Below, piece after piece: positions 1 through 5,477 of a DNA stretch of 6,763 nt (position 1 is the first letter of the stretch; each line of letters begins with the position of its first letter). The stretch is from Sulfurovum sp. (lineage in GTDB: Bacteria; Campylobacterota; Campylobacteria; Campylobacterales; Sulfurovaceae): positions 1 to 6,763 of the forward strand of contig DQVY01000208.1 in NCBI GenBank assembly GCA_015661535.1. The letters run 5' to 3'. The position numbers and the translations under genes are program-made. The notes below the pieces were generated by a model. The model did not search any database, was not told the DNA's origin, and saw only the letters and a list, made by a program, of their open reading frames with translations.

Positions 1-1026
1 GGGGAAATAAAAGCCTTATGGGTAGTCGCTACCAATCCCCTCGTCTCTTACCCTGATCAAAATGCATTAAGAGCAGCACTTAAGCAGCTGGATATCTTAG
101 TAGTACAAGATGCCTTTATGTCCGATACAGTCCAAATAGCCGACGTCGTCTTTGCCGCAGCCACATGGTCTGAAAAAGAAGGGTGTTACACCAACTCTGA
201 AAGACGCTGTAACTATGCTAAGAAAGCTGTAGAACCACTCGGAGACAGTCTGGCAGACCTGAACATAGTTTTGGAATTTTCAAAATACTTTGAAGGGAAA
301 CACGAACTGCTCTTTAAAGACCTCAAAACACCTCTTGATGTCTTTAATGAAGTCAAACGTGTGAGTAAAGGACAGCTTTGTGACTACTCTGAAATGTCTT
401 ATGAGAAGATAGAACAACTCGGAGGCATACAGTGGCCTTGTAATGCACAGGCTCCAGAAGGAACAAAACGTCTCTATGGTCAAGAGATGCCATGCAGAAC
501 AGCTGACGGCAAAGCAAGCCTCTTACCTGTAGACTGGAAACCACTCTCTGAGATGGCATGTGAGGGATTACCTCTCATACTCAATACAGGACGAACCGTA
601 GAACAGTGGCACACACGTACCAAAACAGGAAACATAGACATACTCAATGCCCTTGCCCCTGAAGCATGGGTAGATATAAGTCAAAAAGATGCCCTCAAAC
701 TACAGGTCAAAGACGGAGACCGCATCGCACTCTCCGGTACCCGTGGACGTGTTGAAAATGTCATCGTAAAAGTCACAGAAACTGTACGCGAAGGCTCGGT
801 ATTTGTACCTTTTCACTTTAACGAACAACTCATCAACAACATCACTATCCCCGAGTTTGACCCTAAGTCATTTGAACCAAACTATAAACAGTGTGCTGTG
901 CAACTCCATTCTGAAGCAGTACCCGAAGGTATAGTATATGAAGTACCTGAGATAGCTGGGTATTTAGAAGGAGTGAAAATGTATGAAGAAGAGTCTATGG
1001 CAGAAGAAAAAGAGAAATCCTTGTAA
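1..1026 (+). CDS. narB: Assimilatory nitrate reductase catalytic subunit, C-terminal part (5' end outside window)
   Basis: This is the C-terminal 341 residues of a molybdopterin-dependent oxidoreductase, open from the first base of the window to TAA at 1024-1026. The ATG at 118 is internal: the frame upstream encodes typical family sequence (LWVVATNPLVSYPD). The middle carries GGIQWPC. The end is a molybdopterin dinucleotide-binding domain, starting near LILNTGRTVEQWHTRTKTG at about 590-640 and ending with VFVPFHFNEQ and a DP-x-S-x-E-P-x-YKQCAVQL segment. The EQWHTRTKTG and FDPKSFEP-type motifs resemble NarB/NasA cytoplasmic nitrate reductases, which reduce nitrate to nitrite. The N-terminal Fe-S domain is not visible. 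The tail is Glu/Lys-rich. The neighbouring ammonium transport genes support an assimilatory role. A related formate dehydrogenase alpha subunit is the main alternative, and I consider it less likely. Confidence 0.8.
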   Translation, partial: GEIKALWVVATNPLVSYPDQNALRAALKQLDILVVQDAFMSDTVQIADVVFAAATWSEKEGCYTNSERRCNYAKKAVEPLGDSLADLNIVLEFSKYFEGKHELLFKDLKTPLDVFNEVKRVSKGQLCDYSEMSYEKIEQLGGIQWPCNAQAPEGTKRLYGQEMPCRTADGKASLLPVDWKPLSEMACEGLPLILNTGRTVEQWHTRTKTGNIDILNALAPEAWVDISQKDALKLQVKDGDRIALSGTRGRVENVIVKVTETVREGSVFVPFHFNEQLINNITIPEFDPKSFEPNYKQCAVQLHSEAVPEGIVYEVPEIAGYLEGVKMYEEESMAEEKEKSL

Positions 1027-1066
1027 TATATCTATGTCCTCACGGCACACATAAACAAACATTCCC

Positions 1067-1092
1067 AAAAAAGGTGTGTTGGAAAACGCACC
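1067..1092 (-). terminator. Intrinsic terminator of the minus-strand DUF234 gene
   Basis: Arms at 1073-1080 (GGTGTGTT) and 1085-1092 (AACGCACC) flank a 4-nt loop. On the minus strand the hairpin is followed by six T (1067-1072 are A on the plus strand), as in a rho-independent terminator just after the TAG of the minus-strand gene. The minus-strand RNA has one C-A mismatch in the stem. The plus-strand RNA would have a G-U pair there instead, but no U-tract follows on that side, so termination of the nitrate reductase gene by this element is less certain. Confidence 0.6.
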
Positions 1093-1941
1093 CTACAATA
1101 GCACTTTTAAATCGTTTAAGTCAAAAAGCAGTAAAGTCTCACTTTTCATACTGAGCAACTCTTTTGAAAACCCTGATTTGGAACAGAGTACATAGACATC
1201 TACTTTTATGCCTGACTCTGCTGCTTTTTGTTTGAGTTTGGTAAGTTCATTTTTACATACTGTCCGGTCTTTGTATTTACACTCACCTAAAATGAGTTTT
1301 TTACTTTTTGTTACTGCCAATATGTCAAATTCACTGTACACATTCCAATAAGAACCTGAAGAGATAACAGACTCTTTCTTTTTGTAATATTCCAAAAGCA
1401 TATCATTACAAAGCTGCTCATAGACCAAAGAGCGTAAACGTTCATAATGTTTTGTAAAATTTTCTAAAAACTTCTCACCTTTACCTAATATCAGATCTTT
1501 TCTATAATAAGTAACAAAACCAAACCAGAAACGCATAAAAGGTTGTACAAAGCGCAACTTGTCCTGTATGCGGTACGCACGTAATTCTTTTGGTAATTTG
1601 TGTTTTGCATGGCTGCGAAGCGGTGCTTCCCTTGAACTTTCTACACGCAGTACCTTTAAAGAGACCAGATCCTGAATGATCTGTTCTCCCATGGTTTCAG
1701 ACAACTTTGCTTTCCTAAGTACAGCATATAACTTTCCATCACCTCTTGCCACAGCAGAAAGTATTTCCCGATAAGGGCTCTCCAAAAGATAAGAAGGAGA
1801 GACCAAAGCTTGAAAAGTATGAAAATGATTGACAAAATTGGATTCTACCATGGAAAAAACATCCTCGAAATAATCCAATTCAATGTTTTCCCCTATCCCT
1901 CCCAATATAGAAAAGTACTCAACAGTCTGTTCCAGTTCCAA
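1093..1941 (-). CDS. DUF234-type protein with PD-(D/E)XK nuclease-like motif, no ATPase domain
   Basis: The product is 282 residues from a TTG at 1939-1941. The pattern resembles the C-terminal part of the archaeal/bacterial ATPase family that ends in DUF234: a winged-helix-like stretch (about residues 55-128, ending KELRAYRIQDKLRFVQPFMRFWF) followed by a nuclease-like fold. In that fold, E174 (VYEQL), D206 (SEFDILAV) and E220-x-K222 (LILGECKYK) fit the PD-(D/E)XK catalytic pattern. The N-terminal P-loop ATPase domain usual for the longer relatives is absent. The TTG has no ribosome binding site, while AAAGGGA lies 4 nt before an ATC codon 14 codons upstream (1981-1983), and the intervening frame reads as plausible coding sequence, so the protein may really have about 296 residues. 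It is convergent with the nitrate reductase and divergent from the regulator pair. Its function is unknown and there is no evident link to nitrogen. DUF234 assignment is by motif recognition only. Confidence 0.7.
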   Translation of the reverse strand: MELEQTVEYFSILGGIGENIELDYFEDVFSMVESNFVNHFHTFQALVSPSYLLESPYREILSAVARGDGKLYAVLRKAKLSETMGEQIIQDLVSLKVLRVESSREAPLRSHAKHKLPKELRAYRIQDKLRFVQPFMRFWFGFVTYYRKDLILGKGEKFLENFTKHYERLRSLVYEQLCNDMLLEYYKKKESVISSGSYWNVYSEFDILAVTKSKKLILGECKYKDRTVCKNELTKLKQKAAESGIKVDVYVLCSKSGFSKELLSMKSETLLLFDLNDLKVLL

Positions 1942-1987
1942 ATAAGAAAAATGTTTATGAAATGTTTGAAATGATACTTTGATGAAG

Positions 1988-1994
1988 TCCCTTT
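1988..1994 (-). promoter_or_regulatory. Ribosome binding site that questions the start of the DUF234 gene
   Basis: On the minus strand this reads AAAGGGA, followed by CTTC and then ATC (1983-1981), in frame with the DUF234 coding sequence. The in-frame stop TAA (1995-1993) overlaps this site, so the frame cannot extend much further. No ATG, GTG or TTG occurs in frame between the site and the TTG at 1941, which itself has no purine-rich sequence ahead of it. This suggests initiation at AUC or a mutated ATG. Confidence 0.5.
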
Positions 1995-2026
1995 ATATGA
2001 AGTATGCTTGCATTCTAACATAAATC

Positions 2027-2055
2027 TTCAAATTTTCAGAAATCTATGTTATGAT
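2027..2055 (+). promoter_or_regulatory. Candidate housekeeping promoter of the NtrC-like regulator gene
   Basis: TTCAAA at 2027-2032 and TATGAT at 2050-2055 are separated by 17 bp and match the sigma-70 consensus moderately (4/6 and 5/6). Transcription would start near 2062 and give a leader of about 22 nt. The -10 box and start point fall inside the palindrome at 2052-2068, so a protein bound there should block this promoter. No sigma-54 (TGGCAC-N5-TTGC) element is seen nearby. This is an inference from short motifs in AT-rich DNA. Confidence 0.4.
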
Positions 2056-2068
2056 TAAATATTAATCA
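2052..2068. promoter_or_regulatory. Palindromic operator, copy 1 (upstream of NtrC-like gene)
   Basis: TGATTAA-ATA-TTAATCA: perfect 7-bp arms around a 3-bp centre, ending 15 bp before the regulator ATG. The same arms recur upstream of amt1 (3511-3527) and amt2 (5340-5356), so this is probably a protein-binding site. The neighbouring gene encodes a Fis-type helix-turn-helix protein, the obvious candidate to bind it. Its overlap with the likely -10 box suggests negative autoregulation. Confidence 0.75.
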
Positions 2069-2083
2069 AACTAAAAGAGCCTT

Positions 2084-2818
2084 ATGGAAACATTTTTCAC
2101 CACATCTGACAAAATACAACATATTATTAAAAGTTTCAACCTGACAAAAACACTTTTTGTCTCCTCCATCATTATTGGGGAAGCACATACAGGTAAAAAA
2201 TCTCTGGCTCGCTATTTATTTCCAGATACCCCTTTGGTCTCAGGGGAAAATCAAGAAGAGGTAAAAGCTGCACTGGAAAACCATGATGAGCTTATTATTA
2301 CAGATTTTGAAAAACTAAGCAATCAGAATAGCCTTGATTTTACCAATAAACGTATTATTGCAACAGCAAATTATATGGGAAATCCACAACTTATCGATAC
2401 ACTGTTTGCTTTTATCTATACTATGCCACCGCTCAAAGATCGCCCTGATGATATTGAGTATCTTAAAAAGTTATTTATAAAAGAAGCGTGCTCCACACTC
2501 ATCATAGATAAAAAAGAAATAGATACAGATGCCATCGCTACCAATTTAACCAGTAACACTGAAAGTTTAAAAAAGTCTGTCTATATGCATCTGATGAAAC
2601 ACTCGCTGAACGCTACAGAGATTGAATCCATTCTTTATGAATATCTTTTAAAACATTTAGATGGGAATGATGGGTATAGAGAGTTTCTTGGTCTCTATGA
2701 AAAACCCCTTATAAAAGCTGGTCTTAAAAAATTCGGGTCGCAGCTCCAACTCTCCCAGGTTTTAGGTATCAACAGAAATACATTAAGGAAAAAGATCCAT
2801 GAACACAACATCGATTAA
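2084..2818 (+). CDS. Degenerate NtrC-family (sigma-54 activator-like) DNA-binding regulator
   Basis: The product is 244 residues, far shorter than NtrC (about 470), with no receiver domain. Residues 32-40 (GEAHTGKKS) form a Walker A motif. LIITDFEKLS (70-79) sits at Walker B but has Phe where the catalytic Glu is expected. IIATAN (91-96) matches sensor I, and PPLKDRPDDIEYL (115-127) matches the family PPLRERxEDIxxL motif. Only about 35 residues separate Walker A from B, so the GAFTGA loop that contacts sigma-54 is missing. The FREDLYYRL arginine-finger segment and the WPGNVREL sensor II are not recognisable. The C-terminus (about 218-244, LQLSQVLGINRNTLRKKI) is an intact Fis-type helix-turn-helix. 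I infer a DNA-binding regulator that may bind ATP but is unlikely to open sigma-54 promoters. It overlaps the downstream PAS gene by 20 bp. The ATG follows a weak AAAAGAG ribosome binding site. It probably controls amt1 and amt2 through the shared palindromes. Confidence 0.8.
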   Translation: METFFTTSDKIQHIIKSFNLTKTLFVSSIIIGEAHTGKKSLARYLFPDTPLVSGENQEEVKAALENHDELIITDFEKLSNQNSLDFTNKRIIATANYMGNPQLIDTLFAFIYTMPPLKDRPDDIEYLKKLFIKEACSTLIIDKKEIDTDAIATNLTSNTESLKKSVYMHLMKHSLNATEIESILYEYLLKHLDGNDGYREFLGLYEKPLIKAGLKKFGSQLQLSQVLGINRNTLRKKIHEHNID

Positions 2819-3503
2819 TTTTGAATCTTTTGTCGAGTGGGATACCAACCCTTTTATTCTCTTTAACAATCAGGAAAAAATACTTTATTTAAATAATGCG
2901 GCAGAACTCTTATTCGGATATGTATCAAAAAAAGAACTCTATGATATTGCGATCTCCTATGCACCGCAAAGCTTTGGCTATAAAACAACCTCACTTTCCT
3001 TAAGTTATGACTCCTTTTCTTTTCATGCTATTACTGTCGGCTATGAGAATGAAGAGCAAATTTCAATACGACTCTATTATACACCCCGTATTAAGCATAC
3101 AGAAAAACTAGAAACAACAAAATTCATTACCACTGACATTAACATTTTACTAGAAGCGAACATTGCCCTGTTTAAAACAAAAAATCAAAATCCGCTTACA
3201 CTATTGACTGACCAGGACTTGCCACCCTTTAAAATAGACCAAAACAATTTTTCAAAACTCCTAAGAAAAGTACTGGATACCTTCAGGTCATCCGACTCCA
3301 TCAATATCTCACTTAAACTCCTTATTGGACAACATGTCATTATTGACAATAAAAAAGAAGCGATTGTGCAGCTTTCCATTCAGGCAAATGGGCGTTATGC
3401 TGATACAGACAATGAGATCCATAACTTTGCCGCGCAGAGCCATATTAAATGTATACTACAAGAGCATTCCATCAAACTTGAAATACCACTCATACAAGAA
3501 TAA
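2799..3503 (+). CDS. PAS-domain NtrB-like protein with kinase remnant
   Basis: The product is 234 residues. The start ATG at 2799 lies within the end of the NtrC-like gene and is preceded by AAGGA at 2785-2789, so translation is probably coupled. Residues 8-97 read as a PAS sensor domain (NPFILFNNQEKILYLNNAAELLFGY...), resembling the PAS of NtrB. Residues 110-234 resemble the ATPase half of a histidine kinase in outline: LPPFKIDQNNFSKLLRKVLDTF aligns with the region around the N box, and the end HSIKLEIPL aligns with the last strand. The conserved Asn, the glycine-rich G boxes and the whole dimerisation/His-phosphotransfer segment are not recognisable. Kinase activity is therefore unlikely; a ligand- or partner-sensing role with the upstream regulator is the inference. 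No membrane segments or signal peptide are apparent, so it should be cytoplasmic. What the PAS domain senses cannot be read from the sequence. Confidence 0.75.
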   Translation: MNTTSINFESFVEWDTNPFILFNNQEKILYLNNAAELLFGYVSKKELYDIAISYAPQSFGYKTTSLSLSYDSFSFHAITVGYENEEQISIRLYYTPRIKHTEKLETTKFITTDINILLEANIALFKTKNQNPLTLLTDQDLPPFKIDQNNFSKLLRKVLDTFRSSDSINISLKLLIGQHVIIDNKKEAIVQLSIQANGRYADTDNEIHNFAAQSHIKCILQEHSIKLEIPLIQE

Positions 3504-3510
3504 TCCATAT

Positions 3511-3527
3511 TGATTAAAAATTAATCA
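3511..3527. promoter_or_regulatory. Palindromic operator, copy 2 (upstream of amt1)
   Basis: TGATTAA-AAA-TTAATCA, identical in both arms to the copy before the NtrC-like gene. It starts 8 bp after the stop codon of the PAS gene. Its centre (3519) lies about 45 bp upstream of the amt1 -10 box, hence about 55 bp before the likely transcription start. That position suits an activator acting on a promoter with a poor -35 box. Confidence 0.75.
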
Positions 3528-3561
3528 TACAAAGTAATACAAATTTTTCAATTGATGTTAA

Positions 3562-3567
3562 TATAAT
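3562..3567 (+). promoter_or_regulatory. -10 box of the amt1-glnK1 promoter
   Basis: TATAAT is a perfect sigma-70 -10 hexamer, 28 bp before the amt1 ATG, placing the transcription start near 3574 and giving a leader of about 22 nt. No TTGACA-like -35 box lies 16-18 bp upstream, where the sequence is simply AT-rich. This is common in Campylobacterota and also fits dependence on an activator at the palindrome 3511-3527. The ribosome binding site AAAAGGA at 3583-3589 is 6 nt from the start codon. Confidence 0.6.
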
Positions 3568-3595
3568 CCTGTAAATTAATTTAAAAGGAATTAGC

Positions 3596-4921
3596 ATGAA
3601 ATTAAAACTTTCAGCTCTAATGGCGTTGTTCTTGCCTATCTTTGCTTTTGCAGAAGATAAACTAGACTCGGGAGACACAGCGTGGATGATGGTATCAACA
3701 GCATTTGTACTACTTATGACACCTGCGGGTTTAGCACTTTTCTATGGTGGTATGACAAGATCTAAAAACGTTCTTAACACCTATGCAATGGTTATGGGCG
3801 CATTTGTTGTTGCCTTTGTTGTATGGATCGTTGCAGGATACTCAATTGCATTTGGTACAAATGAAAGCGCAATGCTTCAAAATGTATTTGGCGGATTTGG
3901 TAATGTAATGCTTGATGGTATTAAATGGACTGATCTTTCTGGTACCTACCCAATGTATGTATTTATTGCATTCCAAGGTACATTTGCTGCTATTACTGTA
4001 GCGATTGCTTCAGGTTCTGTTATTGGACGTATGAAATTCTCTACATGGATGGTAATTGTTGTTCTATGGGGACTTTTAGTATATGCTCCTATTACACACA
4101 TGGTATGGGGTGGTGACGGTGCTTACCTGTTTGATGCAGGTGCACTTGACTTTGCCGGTGGTACAGTTGTACATATGAATGGTGGTTTAGCTGGTCTTGT
4201 ACTTGCAATCCTCATTGGAAAAAGAGCTGGACATAATAAAGTTGCTATGAAACCATTTAGTATTCTTTTCACAGCTGTTGGTGCAGCTTTATTATGGTTC
4301 GGTTGGTATGGATTTAACGGTGGATCTGCATTTGGTGCAAATGCCATTGCCGGTCTTGCTGTCATGACCACAACTGTTGCAACTGCTGTCGCTGGTGTTA
4401 CATGGATGCTTCTTGAGTGGATCATCTTCAAAAAGCCTACCCTTCTTGGAATCGCATCAGGTATCATTGCGGGTCTGGTTGCTATTACACCTGCGGCAGG
4501 TTTCGTATCTGTAAGTGGTGCATTTGTGATAGGTATTGTTGGAACGATCATTGCTTTCTTCGGTGTTGTATCATTAAAGAAAAAACTTGGTTATGATGAT
4601 TCTCTTGATGCCTTTGGTATTCACTTCTTAGCTGGTCTTTGGGGTGCATTGGCAACTGCTTTCTTGGCAGTACACGACACAGAACTATTATGGGACGGTC
4701 CATTAAAAGAGTCTTTAACAGCAGGTAAATCACCAGATGTTATGGGACAATTCATGGTTCAACTTGAATCTGTAGCTATTGTTGGTGCATGGACACTTGT
4801 TGGTACAATTGTTGTTTACTATATTGCTTCTGCATTAACTGGTGGCGCAAGAGTAGATGAAGAGACGGAGCACAATGGTCTTGATGAAACAATACATGGT
4901 GAAACAGTAACAAATGCTTAG
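3596..4921 (+). CDS. amt: Ammonium transporter Amt1 (with signal peptide)
   Basis: The product is 441 residues of the Amt/Mep/Rh family, an inner-membrane trimeric ammonium channel/transporter. Residues 1-19 look like a cleavable signal peptide ending AFA before E20, as in E. coli AmtB. About eleven hydrophobic segments follow. Family residues are in place: the twin pore histidines H193 (GGTVVHMNGG) and H343 (DAFGIHFLAG), D185 (LDFAGG), likely gate phenylalanines F130 (QGTF) and F240 (WYGFN), and S244. The cytoplasmic C-terminus (about 418-441, RVDEETEHNGLDETIHGE) keeps the GLD...HGE pattern that couples AmtB to GlnK, although the last residues (TVTNA) depart from the usual AY. glnK1 follows 37 bp downstream, forming the classic amt-glnK pair. 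A palindromic operator and a TATAAT box precede it. A perfect hairpin covers its stop codon. The assignment as an ammonium transporter is firm. Confidence 0.97.
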   Translation: MKLKLSALMALFLPIFAFAEDKLDSGDTAWMMVSTAFVLLMTPAGLALFYGGMTRSKNVLNTYAMVMGAFVVAFVVWIVAGYSIAFGTNESAMLQNVFGGFGNVMLDGIKWTDLSGTYPMYVFIAFQGTFAAITVAIASGSVIGRMKFSTWMVIVVLWGLLVYAPITHMVWGGDGAYLFDAGALDFAGGTVVHMNGGLAGLVLAILIGKRAGHNKVAMKPFSILFTAVGAALLWFGWYGFNGGSAFGANAIAGLAVMTTTVATAVAGVTWMLLEWIIFKKPTLLGIASGIIAGLVAITPAAGFVSVSGAFVIGIVGTIIAFFGVVSLKKKLGYDDSLDAFGIHFLAGLWGALATAFLAVHDTELLWDGPLKESLTAGKSPDVMGQFMVQLESVAIVGAWTLVGTIVVYYIASALTGGARVDEETEHNGLDETIHGETVTNA

Positions 4922-4930
4922 GCATTTGTT
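4909..4930 (+). other. Hairpin over the amt1 stop codon, between amt1 and glnK1
   Basis: AACAAATGC (4909-4917) and GCATTTGTT (4922-4930) form a perfect 9-bp stem with loop TTAG, which contains the TAG stop. No run of T follows directly (AGACAATATTTTATAAAGG), so it is not a canonical terminator. It could lower readthrough into glnK1, protect amt1 mRNA 3' ends or affect ribosome passage. The glnK1 ribosome binding site AAAGGA (4945-4950) lies 14 nt beyond and is outside the stem. Confidence 0.55.
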
Positions 4931-4958
4931 AGACAATATTTTATAAAGGAATTATAAT

Positions 4959-5300
4959 ATGAAAAAAATTGAAGCAGTTATCAAACCATTTAAACTGGAA
5001 GATGTAAAAGATGCTCTTGTAGAAGCTGGTATTGAAGGTATGACAGTATCTGAAGTAAAAGGATACGGAAGACAACAAGGTCACTCAGAACTTTACAGAG
5101 GGGCAGAGTACGTTGTTGAATTTATCCCTAAGATCAAAATTGAAATTGTTGTAAGTACAGATGAATTTGCCGATACAGCAGTAAAAATCATCGCTGAAGC
5201 AGCGAAGACAGGTAAGATCGGTGACGGTAAGATCTTTGTTAGTTCCATTGATTCTGTTCTACGTATCAGAACAGATGAAACTGACACAGATGCGCTCTAA
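4959..5300 (+). CDS. glnK: PII nitrogen regulatory protein GlnK1
   Basis: The product is 113 residues, the usual length for PII (112 in E. coli GlnK). It begins MKKIEAVIKPFKLEDV. The T-loop contains KGYGRQQGHSELYRGAEYVVEF with Y51, the residue uridylylated in proteobacterial PII, inside the YRGAEY signature. The B-loop TGKIGDGKI is at 84-92 and the C-loop RIRT at 102-105, giving the ATP/ADP and 2-oxoglutarate binding site. The cytoplasmic trimer would bind Amt1 and close it when ammonium is plentiful, and may regulate other nitrogen proteins. Its position right after amt1 supports the GlnK name over GlnB. The ATG is set by AAAGGA 8 nt upstream and by family alignment. Whether the organism has a GlnD uridylyltransferase cannot be seen here. 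Confidence 0.96.
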   Translation: MKKIEAVIKPFKLEDVKDALVEAGIEGMTVSEVKGYGRQQGHSELYRGAEYVVEFIPKIKIEIVVSTDEFADTAVKIIAEAAKTGKIGDGKIFVSSIDSVLRIRTDETDTDAL

Positions 5301-5307
5301 TCATTCT

Positions 5308-5331
5308 TTGAACAAGGGAAACCTTGTTCAA
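5308..5331 (+). terminator. Hairpin after glnK1 (stem with GAAA loop, no U-tract)
   Basis: TTGAACAAGG (5308-5317) and CCTTGTTCAA (5322-5331) form a perfect 10-bp stem closed by a GAAA tetraloop, 7 bp after the glnK1 stop. The next bases are CCCTAAAG rather than T, so this is not a textbook rho-independent terminator. The following palindrome (5336-5360) does run into TTTTT, and the two may act together to end or stabilise the amt1-glnK1 transcript. Confidence 0.6.
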
Positions 5332-5335
5332 CCCT

Positions 5336-5360
5336 AAAGTGATTAAATATTAATCACTTT
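5336..5360. promoter_or_regulatory. Extended palindromic operator, copy 3 (upstream of amt2)
   Basis: The 17-bp core TGATTAA-ATA-TTAATCA is at 5340-5356 and here the perfect arms extend to 11 bp each (AAAGTGATTAA at 5336-5346, TTAATCACTTT at 5350-5360). The core is identical to the copy before the NtrC-like gene, including the ATA centre. It lies 117 bp before the amt2 start. The right arm runs into five T (5358-5362), so it could also fold in RNA as a weak terminator. The amt2 promoter is uncertain: TATAAA (5375-5380) would put the operator near -40, while TAATAT (5421-5426) would put it much further upstream. Nothing else recognisable lies between 5381 and the amt2 ribosome binding site AGGAGA (5464-5469). 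Confidence 0.75.
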
Positions 5361-5477
5361 TTCTACAATATTTCTATAAAAAATCCATACACTGCCTTAT
5401 TTTACACCAATTATCTCTTTTAATATTTTCCCATAACTGATACACTTATCTTACATTATCTTTAGGAGAATAATCTC

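Noticed and set aside
118..1026. Complete 302-residue gene starting at ATG 118
   Set aside because: The frame is open to the first base of the window and encodes conserved oxidoreductase sequence upstream, so 118 is an internal Met of a truncated larger gene.
3325..3513. 62-residue plus-strand ORF overlapping the end of the PAS gene
   Set aside because: It is almost entirely inside the PAS gene in another frame, and its product shows no recognisable motif.
3504..3595. Sigma-54 promoter upstream of amt1, expected for NtrC control
   Set aside because: No GG-N10-GC element in a TGGCAC-N5-TTGC context is present; a perfect TATAAT box is present instead.
4123..4551. 142-residue ORF on the minus strand inside amt1
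   Set aside because: It lies antisense to a strongly conserved transporter gene and has a low-complexity Pro/Ala/Thr-rich composition typical of a shadow frame.
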